Source: Microbacterium schleiferi
GTDB lineage: Bacteria > Actinomycetota > Actinomycetes > Actinomycetales > Microbacteriaceae
DNA: 64,000 bases
Direction: 5' to 3'
NCBI RefSeq assembly: GCF_015565955.1
Contig: NZ_CP064760.1
Span: 1,550,001-1,614,000, forward strand
The translations under genes and the position numbers were made by a program. The notes under the pieces are model-generated. The model saw only the letters and a program-made list of their open reading frames with translations. It did no database searches and was not told where the DNA came from. Of the stretch, positions 31,589-41,302 are shown piece after piece (within the stretch, counting starts at the first letter, position 1; the number at the start of each line of letters is the position of its first letter).

Positions 31589-33154
31589 TCAGGTCGCGGC
31601 AGGCGCGTCAGCTGTCTCCTCGACCCGGTGCGAGCGCATCGGGTGCCCCGTCGTGGTCAGGCACTTCCCGCTGGCCAGATCCCACTTCCAGTCGTGCAGT
31701 GAACAGGTGAGCACGCCGTTCTCGATCTTCCCGGTCTTGGTGAGATCAGCGCGCAGGTGTGGGCACCGGCGCTGGACTACCCAGTCCTCAAGCTGGACGT
31801 CCTCGGTCTGATCAGACTGTTCGGCGTACCAGTTCTCGACGTACTCGATGCGGTCACGCGACAGGCACTTGAGGAAGGTGGTGAGGAACTCGTTGAACTT
31901 GCCGCTGCGACCCACCGAGAACTGCATCGACAGGAAGATCGAGTTCGACCAGTCGATCTCGTGATCGGCGATGTTGGTCGAGACGAGGTCAGCGGGGATC
32001 GTGTACCAGTAGATGCACTCCTCCCCCGCGTACGCGCGCACTTTCGCCTTCGGGAAGTCCACGACCATGTCGAGATCGCCGATGCGGAAGCGGACATTCC
32101 CACCGACGCCGTCCCGAATCGTGCGGGCGCGCCGCAGGAGCGGCTCCCACCATTCCTTGATCGCCGCGAGCATCTCGTCGGGCGGCAGGATGGGCGCGCG
32201 GCGGCTCTCTTCGGCGCGGACCTCGTCCTGACGGCTGTCGCGCTGCTCGGCCAGGTACGTCCACTTGTCACCGAAGATGTGGTCGATCTCGGCATCCGTG
32301 TACAGCGTCTGGCTGACGGTGACCTCGCCGCCGTCGATGTCGACCTGCGTTCCCGGTACGAACAGGTGTCCGGCCTTGTCGGGTCGCTGCTCGCGCAGAA
32401 GCTCGAGGAACTCTGCCTGGTCGGTGAAGATCGAGTCGTTCTCCAGGCCCGTGCCGTTGTACCGGAACAGCTCCTCGCGCAGGAACATGGGCGGGCCCGC
32501 CATGGGAAAGACGTGCGCAGCGTCGACCTTGTCGATGTAGTACATCGCGCGCTTGTTCTGGGCCTCGCGCTTGAGCTGGGCGAAGTGCTGCTTCGAGTCC
32601 TGCGGGAGGTCGTAGACCATCGGCCACCAGATCGCTCCCGACACCTGCGTGAAGTACGCATCGGGCGTCCCGAACGACAGCAGCTTGTCCACATCCAGCG
32701 GGTGGGAGTCGTTCTGGTTCAGGATGCTGGCCGTGCCGTCATCCACCGACAGCGACGAGTCGCCGATCGGACCATCGGAGGGTGCGCGCAGCGGCGTGAC
32801 CATGACGGTGAGCGGACCAAAGTGCAGCGGGACGCCGGCCTCCGTGCGCACGATGTTCGTATAGCCGAGATCGATGAGGTCGCGCTCGAGATCATCGGTC
32901 GGATACTCGGGCAGCAGGACCGGGATGTCGCGGCGGACGTACCGGTGCAGCATCCTCGGGTCGAAGTGATCGCGGTGTCGATGCGAGATGTAGAGGAAGT
33001 CTGCCGCGCCGAACCGCTCCCAGTCGAGGCCGCGATTATCGGGGAACGGGAACCAAGATCCGAAGAACGACGGCCCGATGACCGGGTCGCACAGGATCGA
33101 ACCTCCGGCGGTCTCGATGAACATGCCTGCATGGCCGAGTCCGGTGATGCGCAT
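31589..33154 (-). CDS. Metallo-beta-lactamase-fold / Rieske [2Fe-2S] fusion protein
   Basis: The 521-residue protein joins two recognisable domains. The N-terminal part is an MBL fold of the UlaG-like kind: [14 protein letters not shown], metal motif HRHRDH at 58-63, and later histidines. The C-terminal part is a Rieske domain with the iron-sulfur ligands Cys464/His466 (CPH) and Cys484/His487 (CSLH). The domain pair recalls CMP-N-acetylneuraminate hydroxylase, where the order is Rieske then MBL, but the substrate here is unknown. It is a single gene 78 bp after nusB and 71 bp before pyrR. An oxidoreductase/hydroxylase role is my inference. Confidence 0.85.
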   Translation of the reverse strand: MRITGLGHAGMFIETAGGSILCDPVIGPSFFGSWFPFPDNRGLDWERFGAADFLYISHRHRDHFDPRMLHRYVRRDIPVLLPEYPTDDLERDLIDLGYTNIVRTEAGVPLHFGPLTVMVTPLRAPSDGPIGDSSLSVDDGTASILNQNDSHPLDVDKLLSFGTPDAYFTQVSGAIWWPMVYDLPQDSKQHFAQLKREAQNKRAMYYIDKVDAAHVFPMAGPPMFLREELFRYNGTGLENDSIFTDQAEFLELLREQRPDKAGHLFVPGTQVDIDGGEVTVSQTLYTDAEIDHIFGDKWTYLAEQRDSRQDEVRAEESRRAPILPPDEMLAAIKEWWEPLLRRARTIRDGVGGNVRFRIGDLDMVVDFPKAKVRAYAGEECIYWYTIPADLVSTNIADHEIDWSNSIFLSMQFSVGRSGKFNEFLTTFLKCLSRDRIEYVENWYAEQSDQTEDVQLEDWVVQRRCPHLRADLTKTGKIENGVLTCSLHDWKWDLASGKCLTTTGHPMRSHRVEETADAPAAT

Positions 33155-33232
33155 GGACGCTCCTCTCCCGAGACGAGTGTAGGCGGCGCATCGGCGGGAG
33201 CCCTGGGTTCACGCCGTGCAAATGCGCCGAGG

Positions 33233-33667
33233 TCAGTCGGTCGTTCCGGCGGCCGACTCGCCGCCGCGGGCGACCCGGCCCAGCACGCCGTGCACGAACG
33301 CACCCGAGTCGTCGGTGGAGAACTCCTTGGCAAGTTCCACGGCCTCGTCGATGGCCACGGCGGCGGGAACGCCATCGTTGTAGACGATTTCCCACGTGCC
33401 GATCCGCAGCAGCGCGCGGTCGACCGCGGGCATCCGGACCAGGGTCCAGCCCTTCGCGGCGGCGGTGATCGCGTCGTCGATGGCAGCTGCGTTGTCGATC
33501 ACGCCATCGACGATCTCCCGGGCGTAGAGCCACGACGCTTCGCGCGCCGGCTCGGATGCGGCACGGCGGGCCTCGGCGGCAAGCGTCAGGGCGACGTCCT
33601 CACCGCGCACGTCTGCCTGGAACAGGATGTCGAGCGCGCGTTTGCGCGCCTTCGAGCGAGCACTCAT
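33233..33667 (-). CDS. nusB: Transcription antitermination factor NusB
   Basis: This 144-residue all-helical RNA-binding protein acts with NusE (S10) at boxA sites in rRNA transcription. It begins with SARSKARKRALDILFQADVRG and contains DRALLRIGTWEIVYNDGVPAAVAIDEAVELAK (split here only for description), the family core. It lies 12 bp after efp in the conserved efp-nusB order. Confidence 0.95.
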   Translation of the reverse strand: MSARSKARKRALDILFQADVRGEDVALTLAAEARRAASEPAREASWLYAREIVDGVIDNAAAIDDAITAAAKGWTLVRMPAVDRALLRIGTWEIVYNDGVPAAVAIDEAVELAKEFSTDDSGAFVHGVLGRVARGGESAAGTTD

Positions 33668-33679
33668 CGAGTCGACGCG

Positions 33680-34240
33680 TCAGTTGACGCGGCCGAGGTA
33701 GTCACCCGTGCGGGTGTCCACCTTGACCTTCGTGCCGGTCTCGAGGAACAGCGGAACCTGAATCTCGTAGCCGGTCTCGACGGTCGCGGACTTGGTGCCC
33801 GCAGACGAACGGTCGCCCTGCAGACCCGGCTCGGTGTAGGTGATCTCGAGCACGACAGACGCGGGCATGTCGATGTACAGCGGGAGGCCGTTGTTCATCG
33901 CGATCGTGACCTGCTGGTTCTCGAGCAGGAAGTTCTTGGCGTCGCCGACAGTGGCCTCGGGCACGTTGACCTGGTCGAAGTCGGTCTGGTCCATGAACAC
34001 GAAGCTCTCGCCGTCGTTGTACAGGTACGTGTAGTCACGGCGATCGACGTTCTCGATCTCGATCTTCGCGCCCGCGTTGAACGTCTTGTCTACGACCTTG
34101 CCGGTCAGCACGTTCTTGAGTTTGGTGCGCACGAACGCTCCGCCCTTGCCGGGCTTGACGTGCTGGAACTCCACGACGCTCCAAAGCTGCCCGTCGATGC
34201 TGAGGACGACGCCGTTCTTGATGTCTGCGGTGGATGCCAT
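33680..34240 (-). CDS. efp: Elongation factor P
   Basis: Relieves ribosome stalling at consecutive prolines. The 186-residue protein has three beta-barrel domains. Its domain I loop [12 protein letters not shown] carries the conserved lysine at position 32 that reaches the peptidyl-transferase centre. I see no EpmA or EpmB modification enzymes in the window. The ATG at 34240 is preceded only by a weak GGAA, so the start rests on family similarity ([12 protein letters not shown]). Confidence 0.96.
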   Translation of the reverse strand: MASTADIKNGVVLSIDGQLWSVVEFQHVKPGKGGAFVRTKLKNVLTGKVVDKTFNAGAKIEIENVDRRDYTYLYNDGESFVFMDQTDFDQVNVPEATVGDAKNFLLENQQVTIAMNNGLPLYIDMPASVVLEITYTEPGLQGDRSSAGTKSATVETGYEIQVPLFLETGTKVKVDTRTGDYLGRVN

Positions 34241-34367
34241 GAGGGGAAGTTCCGTTCGTATACGTGGATGCCGCGCGCCAGGCTGCGACCGACATCCGAG
34301 TCTACGGGAGTCCCGCGCGCCCCCGCATCCGCCCCGCTCGCGCTCCCCCGGGCTCCCCGTGGTGGAG

Positions 34368-34425
34368 TGAGACACAACCCGGCGCGACAGACGACTCCCC
34401 GCTTCACGCGCCAGGTGGTGTCTCA
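34368..34425 (-). terminator. Imperfect long inverted repeat after aroQ
   Basis: An 8-bp outer stem (TGAGACAC/GTGTCTCA) and a 6-bp inner stem (GGCGCG/CGCGCC) frame a 20-nt loop. The element starts 29 nt beyond the aroQ stop. It may be the aroQ terminator or a dispersed palindromic element. The rest of the 214-bp gap to efp (34241-34454) should also hold the efp promoter. Confidence 0.5.
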
Positions 34426-34454
34426 GCGGACGGGCGCTGGTGGGGCCGGGTGCG

Positions 34455-34912
34455 TCAGGGGGTCAGGAGGGTGATCAGTTCGGTCGTGGCGCGGGCGTAG
34501 CCGGGGACGCCCTCACCGACGACGTGGACGGCGGCGATATCGCGGATGTAGGAGTGGTGGCGGAACGCCTCGCGCTCGTACACGTTCGAGATGTGGACCT
34601 CGGCGACCGGCAGCGCGACGCCCGAGAGCGCATCGCGCAGCGATACGGATGTGTGGGTCAACCCCCGGGGTTGATGATGATGCCCGCGCAGTCGCTGCGC
34701 GCGGCGTGGATGGTGTCGATCAGGACGCCCTCGTGGTTTGACTGCAACGCCCGCACCTCGAAGCCGGATGCCGCAGCCGTCTGCGACACGAGCGCCTCGA
34801 CATCGGCGAGGCGCTCGTGCCCGTAGACCTCGGGCTCTCGGGTTCCCAGCAGATTGAGATTGGGTCCGTTGAGGAGCAGCAGCCGACGCGGTGAAGTGGT
34901 CACAGTGGTCAC
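34455..34912 (-). pseudogene. aroQ: Type II 3-dehydroquinate dehydratase, frame broken by a 1-base deletion
   Basis: Removes water from 3-dehydroquinate in the shikimate pathway. The first half ([23 protein letters not shown] with the catalytic tyrosine, then [15 protein letters not shown]) reads to INPGG, then hits a stop. The second half ([12 protein letters not shown], then [19 protein letters not shown] with the catalytic histidine) is in another frame. The defect is at the plus-strand run of five C (34662-34666); one more base joins the halves into 152 residues. The start is GTG 34912, overlapping the GNAT gene as GTGA; a second in-frame GTG lies at 34903. Confidence 0.92.
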
Positions 34913-35466
34913 TCTATTGCCCGACGCATCTCGAGTTCCGGGCCGATCGTGCTCACGAACGTGACCCCGGTGGGAGCAAAGCCGAGACGCGCGTAGGCCC
35001 GCTGCGCGCGAGCATTGTTCTGGTGCACATCGAGCGTCAGGGCGCCGTGCCCACCGGCCTTGGCCCACGCTGACGCAACGTCGACCAGTTCCGAAAGAAC
35101 CCCCTGCCCGCGGTGGTCGGGGTCGATGTAGACGCCGACGATGTCAGCACGCGGCGCGGTCAGGGGATGCCCCAGGTGATCGATCTCGCCGGGCGCGCGC
35201 AGCAAGACGGTCACGGTCCCGATCCAGCGGCCACCGCCGGCGATGGCGACGAACTGCGCTGCGTTCTCACCGAGAGCTCCGCCCGCGGTCCGGGCCTGCC
35301 AGAAGGAATCGTCCCGAGCCAGCTCTTCCTCCCGGCTGGTGAGGAAGGCGACTCCGGCGTCGGGATCGCCCGTGGCACGAATGCGCAACGCGCGCACGGC
35401 CTCCCACTCGTGCAGTCGCACGCGGCGGACGTCGTACCGGGCGACGCCGCCGCGCGCGCCGGCCAC
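34909..35466 (-). CDS. GNAT-family N-acetyltransferase
   Basis: This 185-residue protein carries the acetyl-CoA-binding GNAT motif [20 protein letters not shown], followed by [19 protein letters not shown], typical of RimI-like small-molecule or protein acetyltransferases. The substrate is unknown. The GTG at 35466 shares its first base with the aroB stop (TAGTG), and the stop overlaps aroQ in GTGA. It is thus embedded between two shikimate genes that are commonly adjacent in actinobacteria. The frame is open further upstream, but that sequence is aroB in another frame. Confidence 0.88.
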   Translation of the reverse strand: MAGARGGVARYDVRRVRLHEWEAVRALRIRATGDPDAGVAFLTSREEELARDDSFWQARTAGGALGENAAQFVAIAGGGRWIGTVTVLLRAPGEIDHLGHPLTAPRADIVGVYIDPDHRGQGVLSELVDVASAWAKAGGHGALTLDVHQNNARAQRAYARLGFAPTGVTFVSTIGPELEMRRAIE

Positions 35467-36542
35467 TAGGCCGCGACTTCCTGGTACGCAGCGAACAGGA
35501 GCGACTCGTCGGGTGCCTGCAGCACCGTCGGGCGGGCGATGTCGTCCAGGACGATGAAGCGCAGCATGCTTCCCCGCGTCTTCTTGTCGCGTTGCATCGT
35601 CGACAGCAGCTGCTGCCACGCCCCGGCACGGTAGGTGGTCGGTAGACCGAGGGAGGTCAGGATGTCGCGGTGGCGCTGCGCCGCGTCATCCGAGAGCCGC
35701 CCGGCGAGCCGTGAGAGCTCCGCGGCGAACACCATGCCGATGGAGATGGCGGCGCCGTGGCGCCACTGGTACCTCTCGGAGTGTTCGATCGCGTGGCCCA
35801 GGGTGTGCCCGTAGTTGAGGACCTCACGGAGCCCGGCCTCGCGCAGGTCCTCGGACACCACACGGGCCTTCATTCCGATCGCCAGCTCGATGCACCGCCG
35901 GAACGCGTCGGAGCCCGGGTTTGTCGCTGCATCCGGATCCTGCTCGATGAGGTCGAGGATCTCCGGATGCCAGATGAAGCCGGCCTTCACGACCTCGGCG
36001 AACCCCGCAACGGTTTCGTTGCGCGAGAGGGTGTCCAGAAGGTCGAGGTCGCACACGACGGCTGCCGGCGGCCAGAACGCGCCGACGAGGTTCTTGCCCT
36101 CGGCGGTGTTGATGCCGGTCTTTCCGCCGACTGCCGCGTCGACCATGCCGAGCACCGTTGTCGGTACCTGAACGACGGCCACGCCCCGCAGCCAGGTCGC
36201 CGCGACGAAGCCGGCAAGATCCGTGACAGCTCCGCCGCCGAAGCCGACGACGGCGTCGGTCCGGGTGAAGTTGGCTTGGCCCATGACTTGCCAGCAGAAC
36301 GCTGCCACCTCAACGCGCTTGCCTGCCTCGGCGTCAGGAACTTCAGCCAGGAGTACCGTGCGTTCGCCCTGCAGTCGCTCCCGCAGCTGCTCGGCCTGCG
36401 CAGACAACGTCGGGGGGTGCACGATGAGGACGCGCTGGGCCCCAGCGGGGAGCGCCGCGGCGACCGAGTCCAGGATGCCGCGTCCGATCGTGATCTCGTA
36501 CGTGCTCTCGCCAGTGACGGCGATCGTCGTCGGAGAGGTCAT
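35466..36542 (-). CDS. aroB: 3-Dehydroquinate synthase
   Basis: Converts DAHP to 3-dehydroquinate, with NAD and a divalent metal, as the second shikimate-pathway step. The product is 358 residues. NAD-binding GFGGGAVTDLAGF, QVPTTVLGMVDAAVGGKTGIN and the metal-binding histidines in NYGHTLGHAIEH are all present. I chose ATG 36542 with GGAG-like AGGAGC sequence upstream; it overlaps aroK by 4 bp. Confidence 0.96.
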   Translation of the reverse strand: MTSPTTIAVTGESTYEITIGRGILDSVAAALPAGAQRVLIVHPPTLSAQAEQLRERLQGERTVLLAEVPDAEAGKRVEVAAFCWQVMGQANFTRTDAVVGFGGGAVTDLAGFVAATWLRGVAVVQVPTTVLGMVDAAVGGKTGINTAEGKNLVGAFWPPAAVVCDLDLLDTLSRNETVAGFAEVVKAGFIWHPEILDLIEQDPDAATNPGSDAFRRCIELAIGMKARVVSEDLREAGLREVLNYGHTLGHAIEHSERYQWRHGAAISIGMVFAAELSRLAGRLSDDAAQRHRDILTSLGLPTTYRAGAWQQLLSTMQRDKKTRGSMLRFIVLDDIARPTVLQAPDESLLFAAYQEVAA

Positions 36543-37068
36543 GACTGCTCCTTCTCGGGGTCGCGTGGTTCGGTTGGTTCGGGCTCGCGCCGCGCCCACG
36601 TCGCGATCTCATCCACGACATGCTGGAGGTGTCCCGTCGAGGTATCGATCGTGATGTCGGCGACGCTTTCATACAGGCTTCGGCGTTCCTGCCAGATCCT
36701 GCGCCACCGCACGAGCGGGTCCTCGCCGGCCAGCAGCGGGCGCGTCGTGCCGTGGATGCGTCCGGCGACGACCCGCGGGTCGACGGTCAGCATGACGACG
36801 CGGCACTCCGCGAGGTCTGCGCGCGTGTCGGCATCCAACACGGCCCCGCCGCCGAGCGAAACGACGACGTCTCCGCGACTCAGGGCCTCGCGAACAGCGG
36901 CTCGTTCCCACGCACGAAATGCCGCTTCGCCGTGGGTCTGGAAGATCTGCTCGATCGGCCCGTGTTCGCGCTGCACCGCGGTATCCGTGTCGATGAAATC
37001 GATCCCCAGGGCTTTCGAGACGCGACGGCCGATGCTCGTCTTTCCCGCCCCATGGGGCCGACCAGCAC
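36539..37068 (-). pseudogene. aroK: Shikimate kinase, frame broken by a 1-base deletion
   Basis: Phosphorylates shikimate with ATP. After repair the protein is about 176 residues, starting at the GTG at 37068 with VLVGPMGAGKTSIGRR (Walker A), then FIDTDTAV, and the intact second part with LGGGAVLDADTR and RPLLAGEDP. The frame breaks inside the Walker A loop at plus-strand CCCC, 37048-37051; one more base restores AGKTSIG. The start lies 6 bp after the aroC stop. The N-terminus is a few residues shorter than in many homologues. Confidence 0.92.
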
Positions 37069-37074
37069 GAGGGG

Positions 37075-38318
37075 CTACAGGGCGGCATCGCCCGTGAGGA
37101 CCGCGGCATCCGCCAGCGATCCGTCGCTGTGAGCGCTCGTGCGCAGCGTCGCGGGAATCGCATCGAGGTAGGACTGCAGGTTCCGTCGCGTTTCGGCGAC
37201 GCTGTCGCCACCGAACTTCTCGAGCACGACGTCGGCGAGTACGAGTGCGGTCATGGCCTCGGCGACAACACCCGCGGCCGGAACCGCGCAGACATCGGAG
37301 CGCTGATGGTGGGCGCTGGCGGTCTCGCCCGACGCGACATCCACGGTACGAAGAGCGTGAGGAACCGTGGCGATCGGCTTCATTCCGGCGCGGACCCGCA
37401 GCACGGTTCCGGTCGACATGCCGCCTTCGGTGCCTCCCGCGCGATCGGTGGCTCGCACGATACCGCCGTCGGTTGCGAACAGCTCGTCGTGTGCTTCGGA
37501 GCCTCGACGCCGCGTCGTGAGGAAACCATCGCCGACTTCGACGCCCTTGATCGCCTGAATGCTCATGAGCGCCTGCGCGAGCTTGCCGTCCAGCCGTCGG
37601 TCCCAGTGCACGTGGCTGCCGAGTCCCGGGGGAAGCCCGAACGCGAGCACCTCGACGACGCCACCCAGCGTGTCTCCGGCCTTGCGGGCGTCGTCGACCT
37701 CGGCGACCATCCGCGCTGAGGTCTCAGGATCGAAGCACCGCATCAGGTCCGCATCGAGCGCCTCGACGTCATCGGGCGTTGGCAGGGGCGCGTCGCGGGG
37801 TGCCTCGACCGGACCGATACCGACGGTGTGAGAGACGAGCCGGATGCCGAGCTCGCCGAGGAATGCGCGCGCGATGGCGCCGAGCGCGACACGGGCCGCG
37901 GTCTCTCGGGCGCTCGCGCGCTCCAGGATCGGGCGCGCCTCGTCGAAGTCGTACTTCTGCATGCCGACGAGATCGGCATGGCCCGGGCGCGGACGCGTGA
38001 GCGCTGCTCCCCTCCCCGCGACTTCTCCGTGAGCTCGACAGGCTCGGGGCTCATGACCTCGACCCACTTCGGCCACTCGGTGTTTGCGATGCGCAGGGCA
38101 ATGGGGCTGCCGAGGCTCACGCCGTGCACGACGCCGCTCGAGATCGTGAGTTCGTCTTCTTCGAACTTCATGCGTGATCCACGCCCGTACCCGAGCTTGC
38201 GGCGGGCGAGATCCGCTTGAATCTCGGAGCGGGCAATGGGCACGCCGGAGGGAAGACCTTCCATGACGGCAACCAGTTCGGGGCCGTGCGATTCGCCGGC
38301 CGTGAGCACGCGGAGCAT
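37075..38318 (-). pseudogene. aroC: Chorismate synthase, frame broken by a 1-base deletion
   Basis: Makes chorismate from EPSP using reduced FMN. The N-terminal part ([25 protein letters not shown], the FMN/substrate signature, and GRGSRM) reads to ELTEKSRGG. The next part ([19 protein letters not shown] through [16 protein letters not shown]) runs in another frame to 37075. The break is at plus-strand CCCC, 38009-38012; one more base gives 414 residues. The EPSP synthase gene aroA is not in the window. The ATG at 38318 is 4 bp after the aroE stop. Confidence 0.93.
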
Positions 38319-38322
38319 TGGT

Positions 38323-39159
38323 CTAGTCTCCCACGAGGCTTGCCCGCATAGCGCCGACGACAGCGCTCTCGTCACGCAGCGGAATCGCCGGATCGCCGGC
38401 GACGAAGATCCGAACCTGCAGAACCGCCTGATGCAGCAGCATCCATTCGCCGGTGTGGATCGCGTGTCCCGCGCGCATCCAGGCGGCCTGGAGCGCGGTC
38501 GTCCCCTGGCCGTAGACGACGTCGAACAGGGGTTCCCCGCCGGACGCGAGGGCATCGGCATCGGCGGCCGCCAAGACCGCGTGGCCGGGCAGCGCAGCGA
38601 TCGTCAGATCGGCCGGTGCGAGCGAGCGCGTTCCGAAAGGGAGGCCTCGAACCGCGACGGACAGCGTCTCGCCGATCGCGCGCAGTGGCTCGACAGCCTC
38701 GGACCGCCGCGCGACGACATCGACATGGCGCGCGCCCAGCTCTGCCGCGGCGACCAGAGCGGAGGTGGCGGTCGCTCCGGCCCCGACGATCCGCGCCGCC
38801 GTCAGTTCCGTGATGCCGCACTCGGCGAGGGCCCCCACGATGCCGCCGACATCCGTGTTGAACCCGGCCGGTTCAGCACCCGTCACGAGGGTGTTGACGG
38901 CGCCGGTGAGCTGTGCGCGAGAGTCCCGGGTCACGGATGCGGTGAACGCCGCTTCCTTCAGCGGATAGGTGACCGACAACCCGCGAAAGGACTCGTCAAG
39001 AGACGCGAGCTCTGCGGCAAAGCTCTCCGCCGCAACGCGTCGACGTCCGTAGGACCAGTCGAGTCCGAGCGCACGATACGCGGCGGCATGGAGCTGCGGC
39101 GAACGGCTGTGCGAGATCGGGTCGCCCCAGACCTCGAGACGCGTCCGACGGGCCGTCAC
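38323..39159 (-). CDS. aroE: Shikimate dehydrogenase
   Basis: Reduces 3-dehydroshikimate with NADPH. The 278-residue protein has the substrate motif ISHSRSPQLHAAAYRALGL, LSVTYPLKEAAF (catalytic lysine), AVNTLV, the nucleotide loop GAGATATSAL and a C-terminal GEWMLLHQAVLQ. Sequence upstream of the GTG at 39159 reads the end of mltG out of frame, so this start, 1 nt after the mltG stop, is preferred. It is somewhat divergent from E. coli AroE but clearly in the family. Confidence 0.92.
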   Translation of the reverse strand: MTARRTRLEVWGDPISHSRSPQLHAAAYRALGLDWSYGRRRVAAESFAAELASLDESFRGLSVTYPLKEAAFTASVTRDSRAQLTGAVNTLVTGAEPAGFNTDVGGIVGALAECGITELTAARIVGAGATATSALVAAAELGARHVDVVARRSEAVEPLRAIGETLSVAVRGLPFGTRSLAPADLTIAALPGHAVLAAADADALASGGEPLFDVVYGQGTTALQAAWMRAGHAIHTGEWMLLHQAVLQVRIFVAGDPAIPLRDESAVVGAMRASLVGD

Positions 39160-39160
39160 G

Positions 39161-40828
39161 TCAACATCCGGCGTCGGGGTTCTCCGAACACCATTGCCGC
39201 CACTGATCCACGGCGGCCAGGTGGTCATCGAGGTTGGTCGTGAAGACTGTCTCACCCGTATTGAGGTTCACGGTGACGAAGTACAGCCACGGGCCGTCCG
39301 TGGGATGCATAGCCGCATCGATCGCGAGGTCGCCTGGGTTGGCGATAGGACCGACCGGAAGCCCCTCGACCACATAGGTGTTCCAGGGGTTGTCGTCGCG
39401 GAGCGCCTCGCCCGACGAACTCGCCGTCCCATCGTGCAGTTCGCCGTAGCCGTACTGCGCTGTCGAGTCCATCTGCAGCTGCATACCCTGATCCAGACGG
39501 TTCTGGATGACGCGTGAAACCTTGTAGAAGTCAGCTTCGAATCGGGCTTCGCGCTGGATGATCGACGCAATGGTCAGGATGCGTTCCCTGTCGTCGACCG
39601 GGACTCCTGCCGCGTCCAGGGACTGGAACGCACGGTTGACGAGGGTCTGGATGACCTGCTGTGCGGTAACACCCGGGTCGAACGTGTAGGTGGCCGGGAA
39701 CAACCAGCCCTCGAGGGGGTGCCCGCCGGCAGCGACGACGGCCTCGTTGACGGGAACGCCGTACGCGCTCGGGTCTGACACCGCAGCCTGGAAGTCTTCG
39801 AGCGGGATGCCGAGGCTATCGGAGAGGATCTGGATCGACTGATCGACGGTGAGTCCCTCCCGCAGCTGCGCCGAGTTCTCCATCTTGTTGGCGGGATCGA
39901 GAATCGCATCGAGTGCCGCCGCGGAGGTCATCTGCTGCTGCAGCCGGAAGATTCCCGGGACGAAGGGCGGGTTGAGGTCATTGGCGACGAGGTAGTCGTA
40001 GAACGCGTCAGGAGTCCTGGTCACACCCGCCTCGTACAGCTTGGGCGAGATCGAAGCGCCGGTGTCGCCGGACACGATCGTCAGGAACGCCTCGCCGGTG
40101 GCCATCCCCGCGTCGTATTCCTTCGGCTCTTCCCACCCCATCACTTCGCGGATCTTGTCCTCGTAGGTGGACCAGACCCACCAGCCACCCGCCGCCGCGC
40201 CGCCGAGCAGCACGAGAACGATAGCGAGGGCGATCCATCCGCCGCGTCGGCGGCGTCGGCGTGCTGCGGGAGGGGCGGTCATGCCGATGTCATCCGTTGT
40301 GCGCTCCCCGGAGAAAAGGTCGTCGAGGGTGCCGGTCGCGGCCGGCGCAGGGCGATCCGCCCGAGGGACAGATGTCGAGGTCGAGGTGAGACTCTGCGTT
40401 GACGCCGGTGGGGCAGCTACCGCGGCCCAGAACAGCTCCGGGGGTACGTCGTCCGTTGCGGCGCTCGCGCTCTTCTGCTCTGCTGGCGGCTGCGCCGCCG
40501 CGCCACCGGACGTGCCCGCAGCTCGCGCCTCGCGGGCTGCGCGCCGTGAGGGCGGGGCCGACGTCGGCTGCTCAGCCGCGTCGGGCGTCGGCGGGAGCGC
40601 AGACGCCGGCGACTCTGCCGGCTCCCCCGCGCTGTCGTTCTGTACGGCATCGTCGTCTGCGGTGTCATCGCCGGTGGCTTCGGCCGCAGCGTCGTCGGCG
40701 CCCGGAGCGGGCTCGGCGGGTTCGGATGACGGGGATCCGGGGCCACCCGCCGCGCGGGAACGGCCATCGGGCAACTTTCCGAACAGATCGGCGAACGGAT
40801 CGTCGAACGGTGACGAATCGTCGGGCAT
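39161..40828 (-). CDS. mltG: Endolytic murein transglycosylase MltG (YceG-like)
   Basis: Cuts nascent peptidoglycan strands and is thought to end glycan polymerisation. The 555-residue protein has a cytoplasmic N-terminal region of about 195 residues that is low-complexity, rich in Ala, Asp, Pro and Ser, and probably disordered. One membrane segment follows at 197-219, then a LysM-like segment and the catalytic YceG domain with ASIIQREARFEADF (catalytic glutamate) and RVIQNRL, MQLQMDSTAQYGYG, and GLPVGPIANPG. The true start is MPDDSS at 40828; sequence further upstream is ruvX in another frame. It follows ruvX with a 1-nt gap. Confidence 0.94.
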   Translation of the reverse strand: MPDDSSPFDDPFADLFGKLPDGRSRAAGGPGSPSSEPAEPAPGADDAAAEATGDDTADDDAVQNDSAGEPAESPASALPPTPDAAEQPTSAPPSRRAAREARAAGTSGGAAAQPPAEQKSASAATDDVPPELFWAAVAAPPASTQSLTSTSTSVPRADRPAPAATGTLDDLFSGERTTDDIGMTAPPAARRRRRRGGWIALAIVLVLLGGAAAGGWWVWSTYEDKIREVMGWEEPKEYDAGMATGEAFLTIVSGDTGASISPKLYEAGVTRTPDAFYDYLVANDLNPPFVPGIFRLQQQMTSAAALDAILDPANKMENSAQLREGLTVDQSIQILSDSLGIPLEDFQAAVSDPSAYGVPVNEAVVAAGGHPLEGWLFPATYTFDPGVTAQQVIQTLVNRAFQSLDAAGVPVDDRERILTIASIIQREARFEADFYKVSRVIQNRLDQGMQLQMDSTAQYGYGELHDGTASSSGEALRDDNPWNTYVVEGLPVGPIANPGDLAIDAAMHPTDGPWLYFVTVNLNTGETVFTTNLDDHLAAVDQWRQWCSENPDAGC

Positions 40829-40829
40829 G

Positions 40830-41302
40830 TCAGGCAGGCTCCTCGGCGGGGGGTAGCAGCGCACCCGGTGGGCGGCCGGTGCTCTTCTCGATATCCAACG
40901 CCTGCTGTAGCAGCACGACGGCGGCGACCTGATCCACAATCGTACGAGAAGTTCGGGTGGTTCTGCCGGATGCGCGCAGTGCGCTGTGCGCTGAGACCGT
41001 GCTGAGGCGCTCATCCAGCATCCGGATCGGGACGCTGATCCGCGCACTCAACTCCCGAGCGAAGGTTTCCGCATCCTCTGTCGAGGCGGTGCGCTCCCCC
41101 GCAGGTTGATCGGAAGACCGACGATCACCTCGAGCGGCTCCGCATCGCGGACGAGCTCCGCCAGGCGGTCGATGGCGTTCTCCGCGCGCGGAACTGTCTC
41201 TGTCGGTGTCGCCAGCATGCCGTCAGGATCACACTGGGCGACGCCGACGCGCGCCTTCCCGACGTCGACGGCCAAACGGATGCCGCGGCGAAATGCGCTC
41301 AC
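40830..41302 (-). pseudogene. ruvX: Holliday junction resolvase RuvX/YqgF, frame broken
   Basis: This RNase H-fold protein is implicated in 16S rRNA 5' maturation and recombination. The first 70 residues (RLAVDVGKARVGVAQCDPDG with the catalytic aspartate, then LEVIVGLPINLRG) are in one frame. The second part (RISVPIRMLDERLSTVSA and VDQVAAVVLLQQALD) is in another. The break is at plus-strand CCCCC, 41096-41100; one more base restores ERTASTEDAETFARELSAR and 157 residues. It overlaps alaS by 4 bp. The alaS-ruvX-mltG-aroE order is conserved in actinobacteria. Confidence 0.92.
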
